Source: Alphaproteobacteria bacterium (GTDB taxonomy: Bacteria > Pseudomonadota > Alphaproteobacteria > Caulobacterales > Hyphomonadaceae). From it: a stretch of DNA of 64,000 nucleotides. The notes beneath the pieces were generated by a model, which saw only the letters and a program-made list of their open reading frames with translations, made no database searches and was not told the DNA's origin. The position numbers were made by a program, and so were the translations under genes. Every line of letters starts with the position of its first letter. Positions within the stretch are counted from its first letter, which is position 1. The stretch covers positions 38,356 to 102,355 of the forward strand of contig JAHJSB010000006.1 of assembly GCA_018830285.1 (NCBI GenBank), in the 5' to 3' direction. This document shows positions 35,120-43,378 of the stretch, in pieces.

Positions 35120-36352
35120 ATGGCAGACGATACCAGCGCAGTGAAAGTGCCCCAGGGCATCATCGAAATTTCAGCCTTCGTGCCCGAAGCGCGCAACGAT
35201 CCCCACACCCCGCTCAAGGCCTTGCGCGAAGCCTGCCCGGTCTTGCGCGACGAGATGGCGAAGACCTGGCTGCTGACGCGCTACGATGACGTGCGCGGCC
35301 TCGTGAATGATCGCAGCCATGTGCGCCTGCCGACAAAGGCGGAAGAGGGCTCGCTGCCCCGGCGCCTCGTCGATGACGACGATCCGGACGCCCGGCGCAC
35401 GAGCATCCTCTTTCTCGACGACCCGGACCATGCCCGCATCCGCCAGCCACTGGCCAAGGCGTTCTATGCGCGGATCAACAAGATGAAGCCCGAGATCGAG
35501 GCGATCATCGACGACACGATCGCGGCGGCGCCAGATCAGGGCGCGTTCGACCTCATGGAAGCAATAGCCGTGCCGATCCCTGTCCTCGTGATCGCCCGCA
35601 TCCTTGGCGTGGACGAGAGCAGGCTCGCCGATTTCCGGCAGTGGTCTGAAGACGTGATCCTCGGCCTCAATCCCATGCGCACGGAAGAAGAAACCGCGCG
35701 CCTGATGAGCGGCGCCGAGGCGCTTGACGCCTATTTCACCGAACTGATGACCGCCCGGCGTGCAGAGCCTCGCGACGACCTCATCTCCGACATGGTCCAG
35801 TTGCTGGCGAGCGGCGAAGCCGACATGAGCGATGACGAACTGCTCCTGAACCTGCAGGCTCTGCTTGTCGGAGGCAACCTGACGACGACCGACCTGATCG
35901 GCAATGGCGTCTGGCTGTTCCTGAACCATCCGGACCAGCTGGCCGCTCTCCAGGCCAATCCGGCCCTTGGCGCGCAGGCGGTGGAGGAAGTGTTGCGGTT
36001 CGAGGCGCCAGTGTCGGCCACGTCGCGGATTCTCGCCGAGGACCAGCAGGTTGCAGGCTGCCCGATGAAGGCGCGCCAGGCCGTATTCTGCTCGCTCGCC
36101 TCGGCTAATCGCGATGAGGCGACATTCGACGCACCCGATGCATTCGACATCACCTTGAAGCGTCCCAGCCATGTCGCCTTCGGCGGCGGTCCCCACATCT
36201 GCATCGGCGCGCCGCTCGCGCGGATCGAGGCCCGACGCGTCTACCAGAAACTGTTCGAACGCTATCCGGGCATGCGTCTGGCCGAGCAGGAACTTATCTG
36301 GCGTGCATTGCCGTTCTTTCGCGGGTTGGAAAAACTGGTGGTGGAGGCTTGA
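35120..36352 (+). CDS. Cytochrome P450
   Basis: The 410-residue soluble bacterial P450 shows the I-helix region LLVGGNLTTTDLIG, the ExxR pair in EEVLRFEAP, and the heme-binding loop FGGGPHICIGAPLAR with the axial thiolate Cys361. The I-helix lacks the common AGxxT wording (GGNLTTT), though a Thr is kept. The start is preceded by CAGGAGGA. No ferredoxin or reductase gene is adjacent, so redox partners must come from elsewhere. The substrate is unknown. Confidence 0.93.
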   Translation: MADDTSAVKVPQGIIEISAFVPEARNDPHTPLKALREACPVLRDEMAKTWLLTRYDDVRGLVNDRSHVRLPTKAEEGSLPRRLVDDDDPDARRTSILFLDDPDHARIRQPLAKAFYARINKMKPEIEAIIDDTIAAAPDQGAFDLMEAIAVPIPVLVIARILGVDESRLADFRQWSEDVILGLNPMRTEEETARLMSGAEALDAYFTELMTARRAEPRDDLISDMVQLLASGEADMSDDELLLNLQALLVGGNLTTTDLIGNGVWLFLNHPDQLAALQANPALGAQAVEEVLRFEAPVSATSRILAEDQQVAGCPMKARQAVFCSLASANRDEATFDAPDAFDITLKRPSHVAFGGGPHICIGAPLARIEARRVYQKLFERYPGMRLAEQELIWRALPFFRGLEKLVVEA

Positions 36353-36367
36353 GTCGCCTCGGAGGGG

Positions 36368-36394
36368 GTCATCCTGAGCGAAGTCGAAGGACGG
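36368..36394. repeat. Short intergenic dispersed-repeat remnant
   Basis: The intergenic sequence here contains TCCTGAGCGAAGTCGAAGGA, a string I recall from intergenic regions of many bacterial genomes. Only one copy is present in this window, so its repeat nature rests on memory rather than on this sequence. Confidence 0.35.
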
Positions 36395-36407
36395 GCGCTC
36401 CAGCGCG

Positions 36408-36767
36408 TTACTCCAACGCCTCGGCGCTGAGCCAGATGCCTTCGCGTTCGCCGACGCGCCGCTCGACCAGAAGGCGGGCGACCTGGTGGTCATCCTCGAA
36501 CACGTTGCCGGTCAGGCTGTCGAGCAGGGCCTTGGCCAGGTTGTCGAGGTCCATCCACGGCGCCTCGCCCGTATATTCCATCACGATATGCACGCTGTAA
36601 TCGCCATAGCCGGGCCGCAGCGGCGGGAAGTCCTTGCGGAAGAATTCCTTGAGCAGGCCCTTGTAATATTTTGTTTGCGTCGTCAGGCCATGGCAGCGCA
36701 CTTCCAGCGCCCCCATCTCGGTGATGCGTGCACGCACCTTTCCGGACTGGATCCAGTCATCACTCAA
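36408..36767 (-). CDS. RusA-like Holliday-junction resolvase domain protein
   Basis: The 119-residue product carries the RusA catalytic arrangement WMDLDNLAKALLDSLTG followed by VFEDDHQV: Asp73, Asp75, Lys79, Asp83 and Asp92/93 match the spacing of the essential acidic residues in E. coli RusA. RusA-type enzymes resolve four-way DNA junctions and are usually found in prophages; no other phage gene is present here. The start overlaps the previous gene by 4 bp (ATGA 36764-36767), so it is co-translated with the L7/L12-like membrane protein. Confidence 0.78.
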   Translation of the reverse strand: MSDDWIQSGKVRARITEMGALEVRCHGLTTQTKYYKGLLKEFFRKDFPPLRPGYGDYSVHIVMEYTGEAPWMDLDNLAKALLDSLTGNVFEDDHQVARLLVERRVGEREGIWLSAEALE

Positions 36768-37066
36768 CGCCGCCCCATCCCGCGCGCTGCCATGCGGGCC
36801 TCCACGGCTTCCTTGGAATCCTTCAAGCCCAGCCCGGTCGCCGTTCGCAGCAGTTTGATCACGGAAGTCTTCCGGCGCGCGTCAATCTCGGCGTCGATTT
36901 CCATCCAGCGCGACACGGTCACGCTTTCCAGCGCCCCGGCGGCGTCTTCCTGTGCCATCGGCTTGGGCGACAGGGAATTGCGTCCCCGGCCGCGCACCGT
37001 GAAGCCCAGGTAGAAGGCGATCACGAGGGCGAACAGGACGGTCGGGTCGGACAGTTTTTCAATCAT
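36764..37066 (-). CDS. Membrane-anchored protein with L7/L12 C-terminal-like domain
   Basis: The 100-residue protein has an N-terminal membrane segment (TVLFALVIAFYLGFTVRG, about residues 9-26). The C-terminal stretch RKTSVIKLLRTATGLGLKDSKEAVEA closely follows the core of the ribosomal protein L7/L12 C-terminal domain (VIKxxRExTGLGLKEAKxxVE). True L7/L12 is longer and soluble, so this is a separate membrane protein that borrowed or mimics the factor-binding fold. It is the upstream partner of the RusA-like gene. Confidence 0.75.
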   Translation of the reverse strand: MIEKLSDPTVLFALVIAFYLGFTVRGRGRNSLSPKPMAQEDAAGALESVTVSRWMEIDAEIDARRKTSVIKLLRTATGLGLKDSKEAVEARMAARGMGRR

Positions 37067-37119
37067 GACCGCATGCTATCGGGCGTCGCCCGCTTTGCCA
37101 GCCATTTTGGATGGGGCTG

Positions 37120-37626
37120 TCACAATTGCGCGGCGAGGTGGGGCGGGGCAACGCGCTTTACGAAATCGAGCAGCTCATGGAAATCCACGCTGATCCTGCC
37201 CTGCGTGAGGATGATCTCCATCCACCCGACGAGCCGTCCGACACTCTGGCCGAGGACAAGGTCGGGGGCCGGGCTGACGTGCAGCGCGCGACTGCCGCGC
37301 ACCGTGTCGATGCGCAGGCCGACAATATCGTCCCAGGCCAGCAATTGCTCGCGCCCGCCGACACGCATCAGGATGCCGCGCCCGTCGATGACCATTTCAG
37401 GTGCGGCCGACAGTGCCTGCTGGACACGCCAGTAGATCAGCAATGCAAGGCCGACCAGCGCCAGGGCGAGCAGGGTCTTCAGCAACCCGCCCGCCAGGCC
37501 GCTGCCGAATGCGCTGACCGGTACCCGAACCAGCACGACAAGCCCGATCGCCATGGCGAGGCCGAGCAGGAACAGCATAATGCTCTCGCTGTACCGCTTC
37601 CGGTGAATTTCGAGACGATCGCCCAT
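37120..37626 (-). CDS. Membrane protein with PH-like domain, hypothetical
   Basis: The roughly 168-residue protein has two membrane helices (about residues 16-36 and 50-68). A C-terminal beta-rich region follows ([29 protein letters not shown]), resembling bacterial PH-like/STM3941-type proteins. The start is chosen at 37626 ([15 protein letters not shown], after AAGGTGG). Upstream ATGs at 37659 and 37746 run towards or into the divergent fumC gene. The function is unknown. Confidence 0.7.
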   Translation of the reverse strand: MGDRLEIHRKRYSESIMLFLLGLAMAIGLVVLVRVPVSAFGSGLAGGLLKTLLALALVGLALLIYWRVQQALSAAPEMVIDGRGILMRVGGREQLLAWDDIVGLRIDTVRGSRALHVSPAPDLVLGQSVGRLVGWMEIILTQGRISVDFHELLDFVKRVAPPHLAAQL

Positions 37627-37711
37627 GCGGATGGCCACCTTGCCCAGTTTTGCCCGCATGCTAAACCGCGCCCAGCAACAATCCAGCGAATTCCTACGGA
37701 GCCCCAACACG

Positions 37712-39106
37712 ATGGCCAAGACCCCCACCCGCACTGAATCCGACACAATGGGCCCTGTTGAGGTCGCTTCCGACCGCTATTGGGGTGCACAGGCCGAGCG
37801 CAGCCTCGGCAACTTCAAGATCGGCTGGGAGAAGCAGCCTGAGCCTATCATCCGTGCGCTCGGCATAGTCAAGAAGGCCGCCGCTGAGGCCAATATGGAC
37901 CTCGGCAAGCTCGACAAGGATCTCGGCAAGACCATCATCGCGGCCGCCGAGGAAGTGATCGCCGGCAAGCTTGACGACCATTTCCCCCTTGTCGTCTGGC
38001 AGACAGGCTCGGGCACGCAGTCCAACATGAACGCCAATGAAGTCATCTCGAACCGTGCCATCGAAATGCTGGGCGGCGAGATGGGTTCGAAAAAACCGGT
38101 CCACCCGAACGACCATGTCAACATGAGCCAGTCGTCGAACGATTGTTTCCCGACTGCGATGCACATAGCAGCCGCCGAGGAAGTGACGCACCGCCTGCTG
38201 CCCGCGCTGAAGCACCTCCACACCGCGCTCCACACCAAAGCGAAGGCCTGGGCCGACATCATCAAGATTGGTCGCACGCACACGCAGGACGCCACGCCCG
38301 TCACGCTCGGCCAGGAATTCTCCGGTTATGCCCAGCAGGTCGAAAACGGCATCGCCCGCATCGAATCCACACTGCCCATGCTGATGCAGCTGGCGCAGGG
38401 CGGCACGGCGGTCGGCACCGGTCTTGCCTCGCCGGTCGGCTTTGCCGACAAGGTGGCCGGCAAGATTGCCGCCATCACCAGCCTCGCCTTCACGTCCGCC
38501 CCGAACAAGTTCGAGGCACTCGCCGCGCATGACGCAATGGTGTTCACGCATGGCGCAATCAACACGGTGGCGATGAGCTGTTTCAAGATCGCCAATGACA
38601 TCCGTTTCCTCGGCTCGGGCCCGCGCTCGGGTCTGGGCGAGCTGGCCCTGCCGGAGAACGAGCCCGGGTCATCCATCATGCCGGGCAAGGTCAACCCGAC
38701 GCAGTGCGAGGCGCTGACCCAGGTCTGCGCGCACATCCATGGCAACAATGCCGCCATCGGTTTCGCCGGCTCGCAAGGCCATTTCGAGCTCAACGTGTTC
38801 AACCCGATGATGGCCTACAATTTCCTCCAGTCGACGCGCCTCCTGGCCGACGCCGCCGTCAGCTTCACCGACAATTGCGTGGTTGGCATCGAACCGCGCC
38901 TCGACAATATCAAGCGCGGTCTCGACAATTCCCTGATGCTGGTGACGCCACTCAAGGAAAAATACGGCTATGACCGCGCCGCCAAGATCGCCAAGACCGC
39001 CCACAAGAACGGCACGACCCTGCGCGAGGAAGCGATTCTGGACGGCATCCCGGCGGAAGATTTCGACGCCATCGTGCGACCCGAGAAAATGATCTCGCCG
39101 GGGTGA
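37712..39106 (+). CDS. fumC: Fumarate hydratase class II
   Basis: The 464-residue enzyme hydrates fumarate to malate in the TCA cycle; it is oxygen-stable and iron-free. Signatures are [72 protein letters not shown], and the lyase signature [15 protein letters not shown] containing the catalytic serine loop. The ATG at 37712 follows CGGAG. It is divergent from the PH-like membrane gene. Confidence 0.97.
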   Translation: MAKTPTRTESDTMGPVEVASDRYWGAQAERSLGNFKIGWEKQPEPIIRALGIVKKAAAEANMDLGKLDKDLGKTIIAAAEEVIAGKLDDHFPLVVWQTGSGTQSNMNANEVISNRAIEMLGGEMGSKKPVHPNDHVNMSQSSNDCFPTAMHIAAAEEVTHRLLPALKHLHTALHTKAKAWADIIKIGRTHTQDATPVTLGQEFSGYAQQVENGIARIESTLPMLMQLAQGGTAVGTGLASPVGFADKVAGKIAAITSLAFTSAPNKFEALAAHDAMVFTHGAINTVAMSCFKIANDIRFLGSGPRSGLGELALPENEPGSSIMPGKVNPTQCEALTQVCAHIHGNNAAIGFAGSQGHFELNVFNPMMAYNFLQSTRLLADAAVSFTDNCVVGIEPRLDNIKRGLDNSLMLVTPLKEKYGYDRAAKIAKTAHKNGTTLREEAILDGIPAEDFDAIVRPEKMISPG

Positions 39107-39113
39107 TTGAGTA

Positions 39114-39145
39114 TTGACGAAAATTACGGAAAATCGTAATTTTCG
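39114..39145 (+). promoter_or_regulatory. Promoter and operator of the ccdA/ccdB-like operon
   Basis: A perfect 11-bp inverted repeat (arms 39118-39128 and 39135-39145, arm CGAAAATTACG, spacer 6) lies 3 bp before the antitoxin ATG. A TTGACG (39114-39119) and a TAATTT (39137-39142) at 17-bp spacing flank and overlap it. Transcription would start at or next to the ATG, giving a leaderless mRNA; consistent with that, no Shine-Dalgarno is present. Repressor binding would cover the promoter. Confidence 0.65.
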
Positions 39146-39148
39146 CAC

Positions 39149-39592
39149 ATGATGACTCCTGATGAATTACGGGGTGCCATTCAACGTTCCAAAATGCCGA
39201 TTGGCAGGATTGCTGACGCGGCGGGCATCGCCAAGACAACGCTATACAGCTTTGTCTCGGGCGATAGTGAAAGCTTGAGGGCGCCAGCTCATGCGGCTGT
39301 GGAGGCCGTGATGGGGGGCAGGGGCAAAGTTGGACAGATATCGGGCGAGCTGACCGCCTTCAACATGCCATCCTCGGTGCCTGTCCCTGTGCCAGCAGGT
39401 CTGCTCGCCACGGCCCGGGAGTACGATCTCGATGTCGAAACGCTGCTCGCAAAAGGCGGCGTTCCTGCGCTTCAAGCGGAAGCCAGGCGCGAATTCCGCG
39501 AGCGCAACCGCGACGTCATCGAAGCCAATCGGGCGCACATAGAAAAGTATGGAACCTTCGGGCAGCGTCACGGCGTGTTCCGTCCCCGATGA
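39149..39592 (+). CDS. CcdA-like antitoxin with N-terminal HTH domain
   Basis: The 147-residue protein has two parts. Residues about 4-55 look like a Cro/XRE-type helix-turn-helix (IGRIADAAGIAKTTLYSFVSGD). Residues about 85-140 resemble the CcdA antitoxin C terminus (AREYDLDVETLLAKGG, ALQAEARREFRERNRDVIEANRAHIEKYGTF), which wraps the CcdB toxin. Classical CcdA is about 72 residues with a ribbon-helix-helix DNA-binding domain, so an HTH has taken that role here. The stop overlaps the toxin start (ATGA 39589-39592). A perfect inverted repeat upstream is the likely operator. Confidence 0.82.
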   Translation: MMTPDELRGAIQRSKMPIGRIADAAGIAKTTLYSFVSGDSESLRAPAHAAVEAVMGGRGKVGQISGELTAFNMPSSVPVPVPAGLLATAREYDLDVETLLAKGGVPALQAEARREFRERNRDVIEANRAHIEKYGTFGQRHGVFRPR

Positions 39593-39891
39593 AACGATTT
39601 GATGTGTTTGACGTCGAGGATGCCGGCGGCGCTGTAGCAGTCGTCCTTCTGCAGGGCGGAACCTACCTGGACTTGCCATCGGTGCTCGTTGCGCCGCTCT
39701 TTCCCATCGGGACAGGCCTGCAATACCCCGTGATCAATCCTGAAATTGGGATGGGGCATCGAAGGTTTGTGGTAAAGCTCGAGCAAATCACGTCCGTTTC
39801 ACCCCAGCTTCTTGACCGGTATGCCGGGACAGCAAACGGCAGCTCCCAAATCATCAAGGACGCCCTTGATCGATTGATGGGCGGGTATTGA
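39589..39891 (+). CDS. CcdB-like gyrase-poison toxin
   Basis: The 100-residue protein has the CcdB fold pattern: FDVFDVEDA at the start, LDLPSVLVAPLFPI, LQYPVINPEIGMGHRRFVVKLEQITSVSPQLL and a C-terminal helix IIKDALDRLMGGY. CcdB traps DNA gyrase on DNA; the family's C-terminal residues are needed for this. The last residues here are GGY rather than the WGI of F-plasmid CcdB, so toxicity needs testing. It is translationally coupled to the HTH-CcdA antitoxin. Confidence 0.8.
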   Translation: MKRFDVFDVEDAGGAVAVVLLQGGTYLDLPSVLVAPLFPIGTGLQYPVINPEIGMGHRRFVVKLEQITSVSPQLLDRYAGTANGSSQIIKDALDRLMGGY

Positions 39892-40007
39892 ACAGGCGTG
39901 AGTGCAGCAGGCTGTTGCGACATTCAGCAACGACGAATTGAGCAACCGTCCTTGTCTTGTCTGCGCCTGTCGGTCACAGACTTCAGGCAAACAGCAGGAG
40001 ATATTTC

Positions 40008-40817
40008 GTGAGCATGGATTTCAGCAATTTGTTTTCGGTCGCCGGCAAGACGGTCGTCATCACCGGTGGGTCGCGCGGCATTGGCGAAATGATCGCGGCC
40101 GGGTTCCTCAGCCAGGGCGCAAAGGTCATCATCTCGTCACGCAAGGCGGAGGCCTGCGAGGAGACGGTCGAGCGCCTCAAAGGCCAGTATGGCGGCGAAA
40201 TCTATGCGATCCCGTCTGACGTGGGGCAGCTGGTTGGCATCAACCACCTCGCTGACGAGATCGCCAAGCGCGAAGACAAGATTGACGTGCTGGTCAACAA
40301 TGCCGGTGTGGCATGGGGCGCGACGCTGGAAGACTTTCCTGAAGCCGGCTGGGACAAGGTGATGGACGTCAACGTCAAGGGGGTCTTCTTCCTGACGCAG
40401 AAGCTGATGCCGCTGCTGCGCAAGTCCGCCAGCGCGGCAGAGCCGGCGCGCGTCATCAACATCGCGTCGATTGACGGCATGCACACAAGCCCGATGAGCG
40501 GCTTTGCTTATGGCACATCCAAGGCCGCCGTGATCCATCTCACGCGCTTCATGGGCGGGCACCTCGCGGGCGAGCATATCCTCGTCAACGGCATCGCGCC
40601 GGGGCCGTTCCCGACCTACATGCTGTCCACTGGCGTCGGCTTCAAAGGCGAGACAGAGGGCGTGGATTGGGGGTCCGTTGCGAGCCGCAACCCATCCGGC
40701 CGCGTCGGCGCGCCGAGCGATATTGCCGGCCTCTCGATCTTCCTGTCGTCGAAGGCATCCGCCTACATCACCGGCCACACCATTCCATGTGACGGCGGCA
40801 TCGTCTCGTCGAGCTGA
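40008..40817 (+). CDS. Short-chain dehydrogenase/reductase
   Basis: The 269-residue classical SDR shows the cofactor motif TGGSRGIG (near residues 19-26), NNAG, the catalytic Ser in IASIDGMHTS, the Tyr-x-x-x-Lys in AYGTSKAA, and a C-terminal GHTIPCDGG. The Arg after TGGS and SSRKAE suggest NADP preference. The Met encoded by GTG 40008 lies 7 nt after AGGAG; a Met two codons later is possible. The substrate is unknown. The C terminus resembles 3-oxoacyl reductase-like members. Confidence 0.9.
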   Translation: MSMDFSNLFSVAGKTVVITGGSRGIGEMIAAGFLSQGAKVIISSRKAEACEETVERLKGQYGGEIYAIPSDVGQLVGINHLADEIAKREDKIDVLVNNAGVAWGATLEDFPEAGWDKVMDVNVKGVFFLTQKLMPLLRKSASAAEPARVINIASIDGMHTSPMSGFAYGTSKAAVIHLTRFMGGHLAGEHILVNGIAPGPFPTYMLSTGVGFKGETEGVDWGSVASRNPSGRVGAPSDIAGLSIFLSSKASAYITGHTIPCDGGIVSSS

Positions 40818-40926
40818 CACGTCTGCCTGCACGCGTCGCTCCGCGTCATCTTGTGGCTGACGGGGCGGCGCGGGCGCACTAAAGTGCGCACAAGAGAATC
40901 ACTTCCGCCCAGAAAGGCAGATATCC

Positions 40927-41223
40927 ATGTCCAAACCTCCCGTCGGCTCCAAGGATAACCCGTCCCAGTTTGACGTGATCGACAAGCTCGCCGACGACGA
41001 ACCCTATTTCGTCATCCGTGCGCATGACCCGCTGTCGTCGGCACTGGTCGAACTGCACGCCTATATCGGCGCGGGCCAGTCCGGCGCCGCGCACAACAAG
41101 CTGGCCGAGATCATGGCGATGACATCGGCCCGCGCGCCGCGCCCTGCCTCCAGCCCGAAATACCGCGAAACCTTCGCCATCTCGCTGGCGATGGAACAAT
41201 GGCGCGACAGCCACAAGGAATGA
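40927..41223 (+). CDS. Hypothetical 98-residue protein
   Basis: This soluble 98-residue protein has no signal or membrane segment and contains conserved-looking blocks (EPYFVIRAHDPLSSALVELHAYIGAG). I do not recognise the family. It starts after an AGAAAGG-type site and its stop overlaps the GNAT start (ATGA 41220-41223), so it is co-translated with the acetyltransferase. Confidence 0.75.
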   Translation: MSKPPVGSKDNPSQFDVIDKLADDEPYFVIRAHDPLSSALVELHAYIGAGQSGAAHNKLAEIMAMTSARAPRPASSPKYRETFAISLAMEQWRDSHKE

Positions 41224-41810
41224 AGCTCGCGCCCGTCACGCTGGCGGATGCCCACGTCCGGCTCGTGCCCTTCGACATGGGTGCGCATGCCGGGCCGCTG
41301 CGGGAGATGACGGAAGGCGCGCCGGAGCAGTTCCTGCTTTGGTCGCATCGGGGCCCCGGTGACTGGATCGGAAGGTGGCTGGAGAATATTGCCCAGCGCG
41401 CAGCTGCGGGCACGATGATCCCGTTTGCCGTTCTCTCGGCCAACGGCGCGGATTATCTCGGCATCACCAGCTATCTTGATCCGAGCGTCGTCAATCGCGG
41501 CGTCGAGATCGGCATGACGGCCTATGCGCCGCACGCTGCCGGTACTGCGATCAACCCGGCGGCCAAGCGGCTCCTGTTGGCACATGCCTTCGGCGAAGGG
41601 GCCCTGCGGGTCCAGTTCCAGGTCGACGCGCGCAACAAGCGGTCACAGGCTGCGGTGCAGAAGCTGGGTGCGACACAGGAAGGTGTGCTGCGCAATCACC
41701 GCGTCCTGCAGGACGGATTTGTCCGTGATACGGCCTTCTTCTCGATCCTCGACAGCGAATGGCCGGACGTGAAAGCGAAACTGGATGCTCGACTGGCCGC
41801 CTTCGGCTGA
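41220..41810 (+). CDS. GNAT-family N-acetyltransferase (RimJ/RimL-like)
   Basis: The 196-residue GNAT protein has the RimJ/RimL-type pattern: VRLVPFDMGAHAGPLREM, GITSYLDPSVVNRGVEIGMTAYAPHAAGTAINPAAKRLLLAHAF (the acetyl-CoA region) and QVDARNKRSQAAVQKLGATQEGVLRNHRVLQDG. The usual Q/RxxGxG/A loop is degenerate (APHAAGTAIN). It probably acetylates a protein N terminus or a small amine. It is translationally coupled to the preceding 98-residue gene. Confidence 0.85.
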   Translation: MKLAPVTLADAHVRLVPFDMGAHAGPLREMTEGAPEQFLLWSHRGPGDWIGRWLENIAQRAAAGTMIPFAVLSANGADYLGITSYLDPSVVNRGVEIGMTAYAPHAAGTAINPAAKRLLLAHAFGEGALRVQFQVDARNKRSQAAVQKLGATQEGVLRNHRVLQDGFVRDTAFFSILDSEWPDVKAKLDARLAAFG

Positions 41811-41824
41811 GTAGTCTTGGCGCC

Positions 41825-42019
41825 ATGACCACGCCGATCAATCTCAACAAGGCCCGCAAGGCGAAGGCGCGTGACGCGAAAGCGCAAACGGCGTCCGAGA
41901 ACCGCGCCAGGTTCGGGCGGACAAAGGCCGAGCGGACGCTGGAAGAAACACGGGCCGAGAAACTGGCGAAACTCACGGACGGGCACCGCCTGGACGGCGA
42001 TCCCGACAAACAAGGTTAA
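41825..42019 (+). CDS. DUF4169-family small basic protein
   Basis: This 64-residue, strongly charged protein reads INLNKARKAKARDAKAQTASENRARFGRTKAER and LDGDPDKQ, matching the DUF4169 family of alphaproteobacteria. In relatives I recall it near fumC, sspB or ribbon-helix-helix genes; fumC and sspB are also in this window, though not adjacent. The function is unknown. Confidence 0.8.
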   Translation: MTTPINLNKARKAKARDAKAQTASENRARFGRTKAERTLEETRAEKLAKLTDGHRLDGDPDKQG

Positions 42020-42092
42020 CCAGACCTTTCTGCGCGGCCCCCGGCTTGCACTCTGTCTCATCAGAGTGTTCCAAACCGGGAGAAACCGTCAG

Positions 42093-42215
42093 ATGAAAAA
42101 TGTCCTGATCAAGTTCGTCGTTTGCACCATCGCCTTTTCGGGCGGTATCGCCTGGGGCATCGCTGCCGAAGCCGGCGAGACCGGCGTCACGCTTGCCACC
42201 ATGTTCGGCGGCTAG
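42093..42215 (+). CDS. Possible 40-residue membrane or secreted peptide
   Basis: An ATG preceded by GGGAGAAA opens a 40-codon frame. The predicted product has a hydrophobic start (MKNVLIKFVVCTIAFSGGIAWGIAAEAG) and then a short polar tail. It could be a small membrane or secreted peptide. Support is only the ribosome-binding site, the hydrophobic pattern and the tight fit between neighbours. Confidence 0.45.
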   Translation: MKNVLIKFVVCTIAFSGGIAWGIAAEAGETGVTLATMFGG

Positions 42216-42218
42216 GCC

Positions 42219-43223
42219 TCAGCTGCCGGATGTCGGCAGGCTGCCATCCAGCAACATCTCGTCATAGCGACGGCCTGACACGCGCTCCAGCGCGTCGAAT
42301 ATCGGTTGGGCCTTCTTGTCTTTCAGCAGGGGAATGCCGCTCGCCAGTTCAGCCGCCCTTGCATAGCGCAGCTGCGCCGTCTCCATGTCGCCCCGCGCTT
42401 CGGCGCAGGCCCCCAGATTGTGCAACACCGCCGGCGCGCGCGGATAGGCGCGTCCGAGCTCGTCCCATTGCGCGCACGCCCCCATGAAATTGCCGCCCTT
42501 GGTGGCGTCGACCGCCAGCGCGAAGCGCGTGTCATTCTGCTCTTCGGGGATCAGGCCCTCGGTCATGATCTCGGCACGCACGGTCTTGTTGTAGGGCGCG
42601 ATGTCATAGCGGAAGCGCCGCACGGCCTCGACCACCGCGTCCTGCACCATGCCGATCGGGGCATTGTAGGGATTGTAGTTCGACTGGCGCGGATCACGGT
42701 AGACGCCTTCAGGGCGGCCATCATCGGGATACTCGGCAATGTCGATGCAGGTTTCCCGTGCCGATCCGCCCGGCTGCACCGCGCTGAACACCGCGCGGTT
42801 GCCGGCAAGGTCGACCAGCGTTGCCGACACCGTGACCGCCACCGACTCGGTCGTGCACTCGGTCTCCACCATCGCGTGACGCTTGCAGTCGAACACACCG
42901 GCATGTTTCACGCAGCGGCGTTCGCGCTCGTATCGCACGTCCTCGTCCCAGGCATCGATTGTCACCTGGCCTTCATAGACGCTGTCCGGTCCGTCCCGCG
43001 AGGCAGTGAACCATGGCATCCCGTCGAGCCGGATGTCCGACAGCATCAACTGGAACTCGTTTTCCGCGACATCGCCTGCCGGGCCGCGAAAGCGGCCGGC
43101 ATCCGGGGCGCGGTATTCAGCGGCCTGGGGGAAATTCGGTGCGATCCGGGCTTCATAGTCATAGCCCGGCGTCTGGCAGGCTGCGAGCAGGGCCGTCGCG
43201 GCCAGGAATATGAAAAATCGCAT
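42219..43223 (-). CDS. Lipoprotein with C-terminal TPR-like region, hypothetical
   Basis: The 334-residue product has a lipoprotein signal (MRFFIFLAATALLAAC, Cys16). It then has a domain with several cysteines (RRCVKHAGVFDCKRHAMVETECTTE) and a C-terminal segment with TPR-like helices (GACAQWDELGRAYPRAPAVLHNLGACAEARGDMETAQLRYARAAEL). The overall pattern suggests an envelope protein. I recognise no enzyme motif. It is convergent with the 40-residue ORF. Confidence 0.8.
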   Translation of the reverse strand: MRFFIFLAATALLAACQTPGYDYEARIAPNFPQAAEYRAPDAGRFRGPAGDVAENEFQLMLSDIRLDGMPWFTASRDGPDSVYEGQVTIDAWDEDVRYERERRCVKHAGVFDCKRHAMVETECTTESVAVTVSATLVDLAGNRAVFSAVQPGGSARETCIDIAEYPDDGRPEGVYRDPRQSNYNPYNAPIGMVQDAVVEAVRRFRYDIAPYNKTVRAEIMTEGLIPEEQNDTRFALAVDATKGGNFMGACAQWDELGRAYPRAPAVLHNLGACAEARGDMETAQLRYARAAELASGIPLLKDKKAQPIFDALERVSGRRYDEMLLDGSLPTSGS

Positions 43224-43378
43224 GGAACTGTCCCCGTTTCGGTCTGGTCGCCCTTCACTCTGGTGAGACGCGCTGAACCCCTTATGAACCGGTGCCCCGG
43301 CGCCGCCGCAAGGTCAATGGTTGACGCGGGTGGGCACCGACGCCACTTGAGTGCCTGATTTCAATGGAGCCTGCCCGC

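Noticed and set aside
36408..36767. RusA-like gene as evidence of a prophage
   Set aside because: No integrase, portal, tail or lysis gene lies within many kilobases; flanks are ordinary chromosomal genes.
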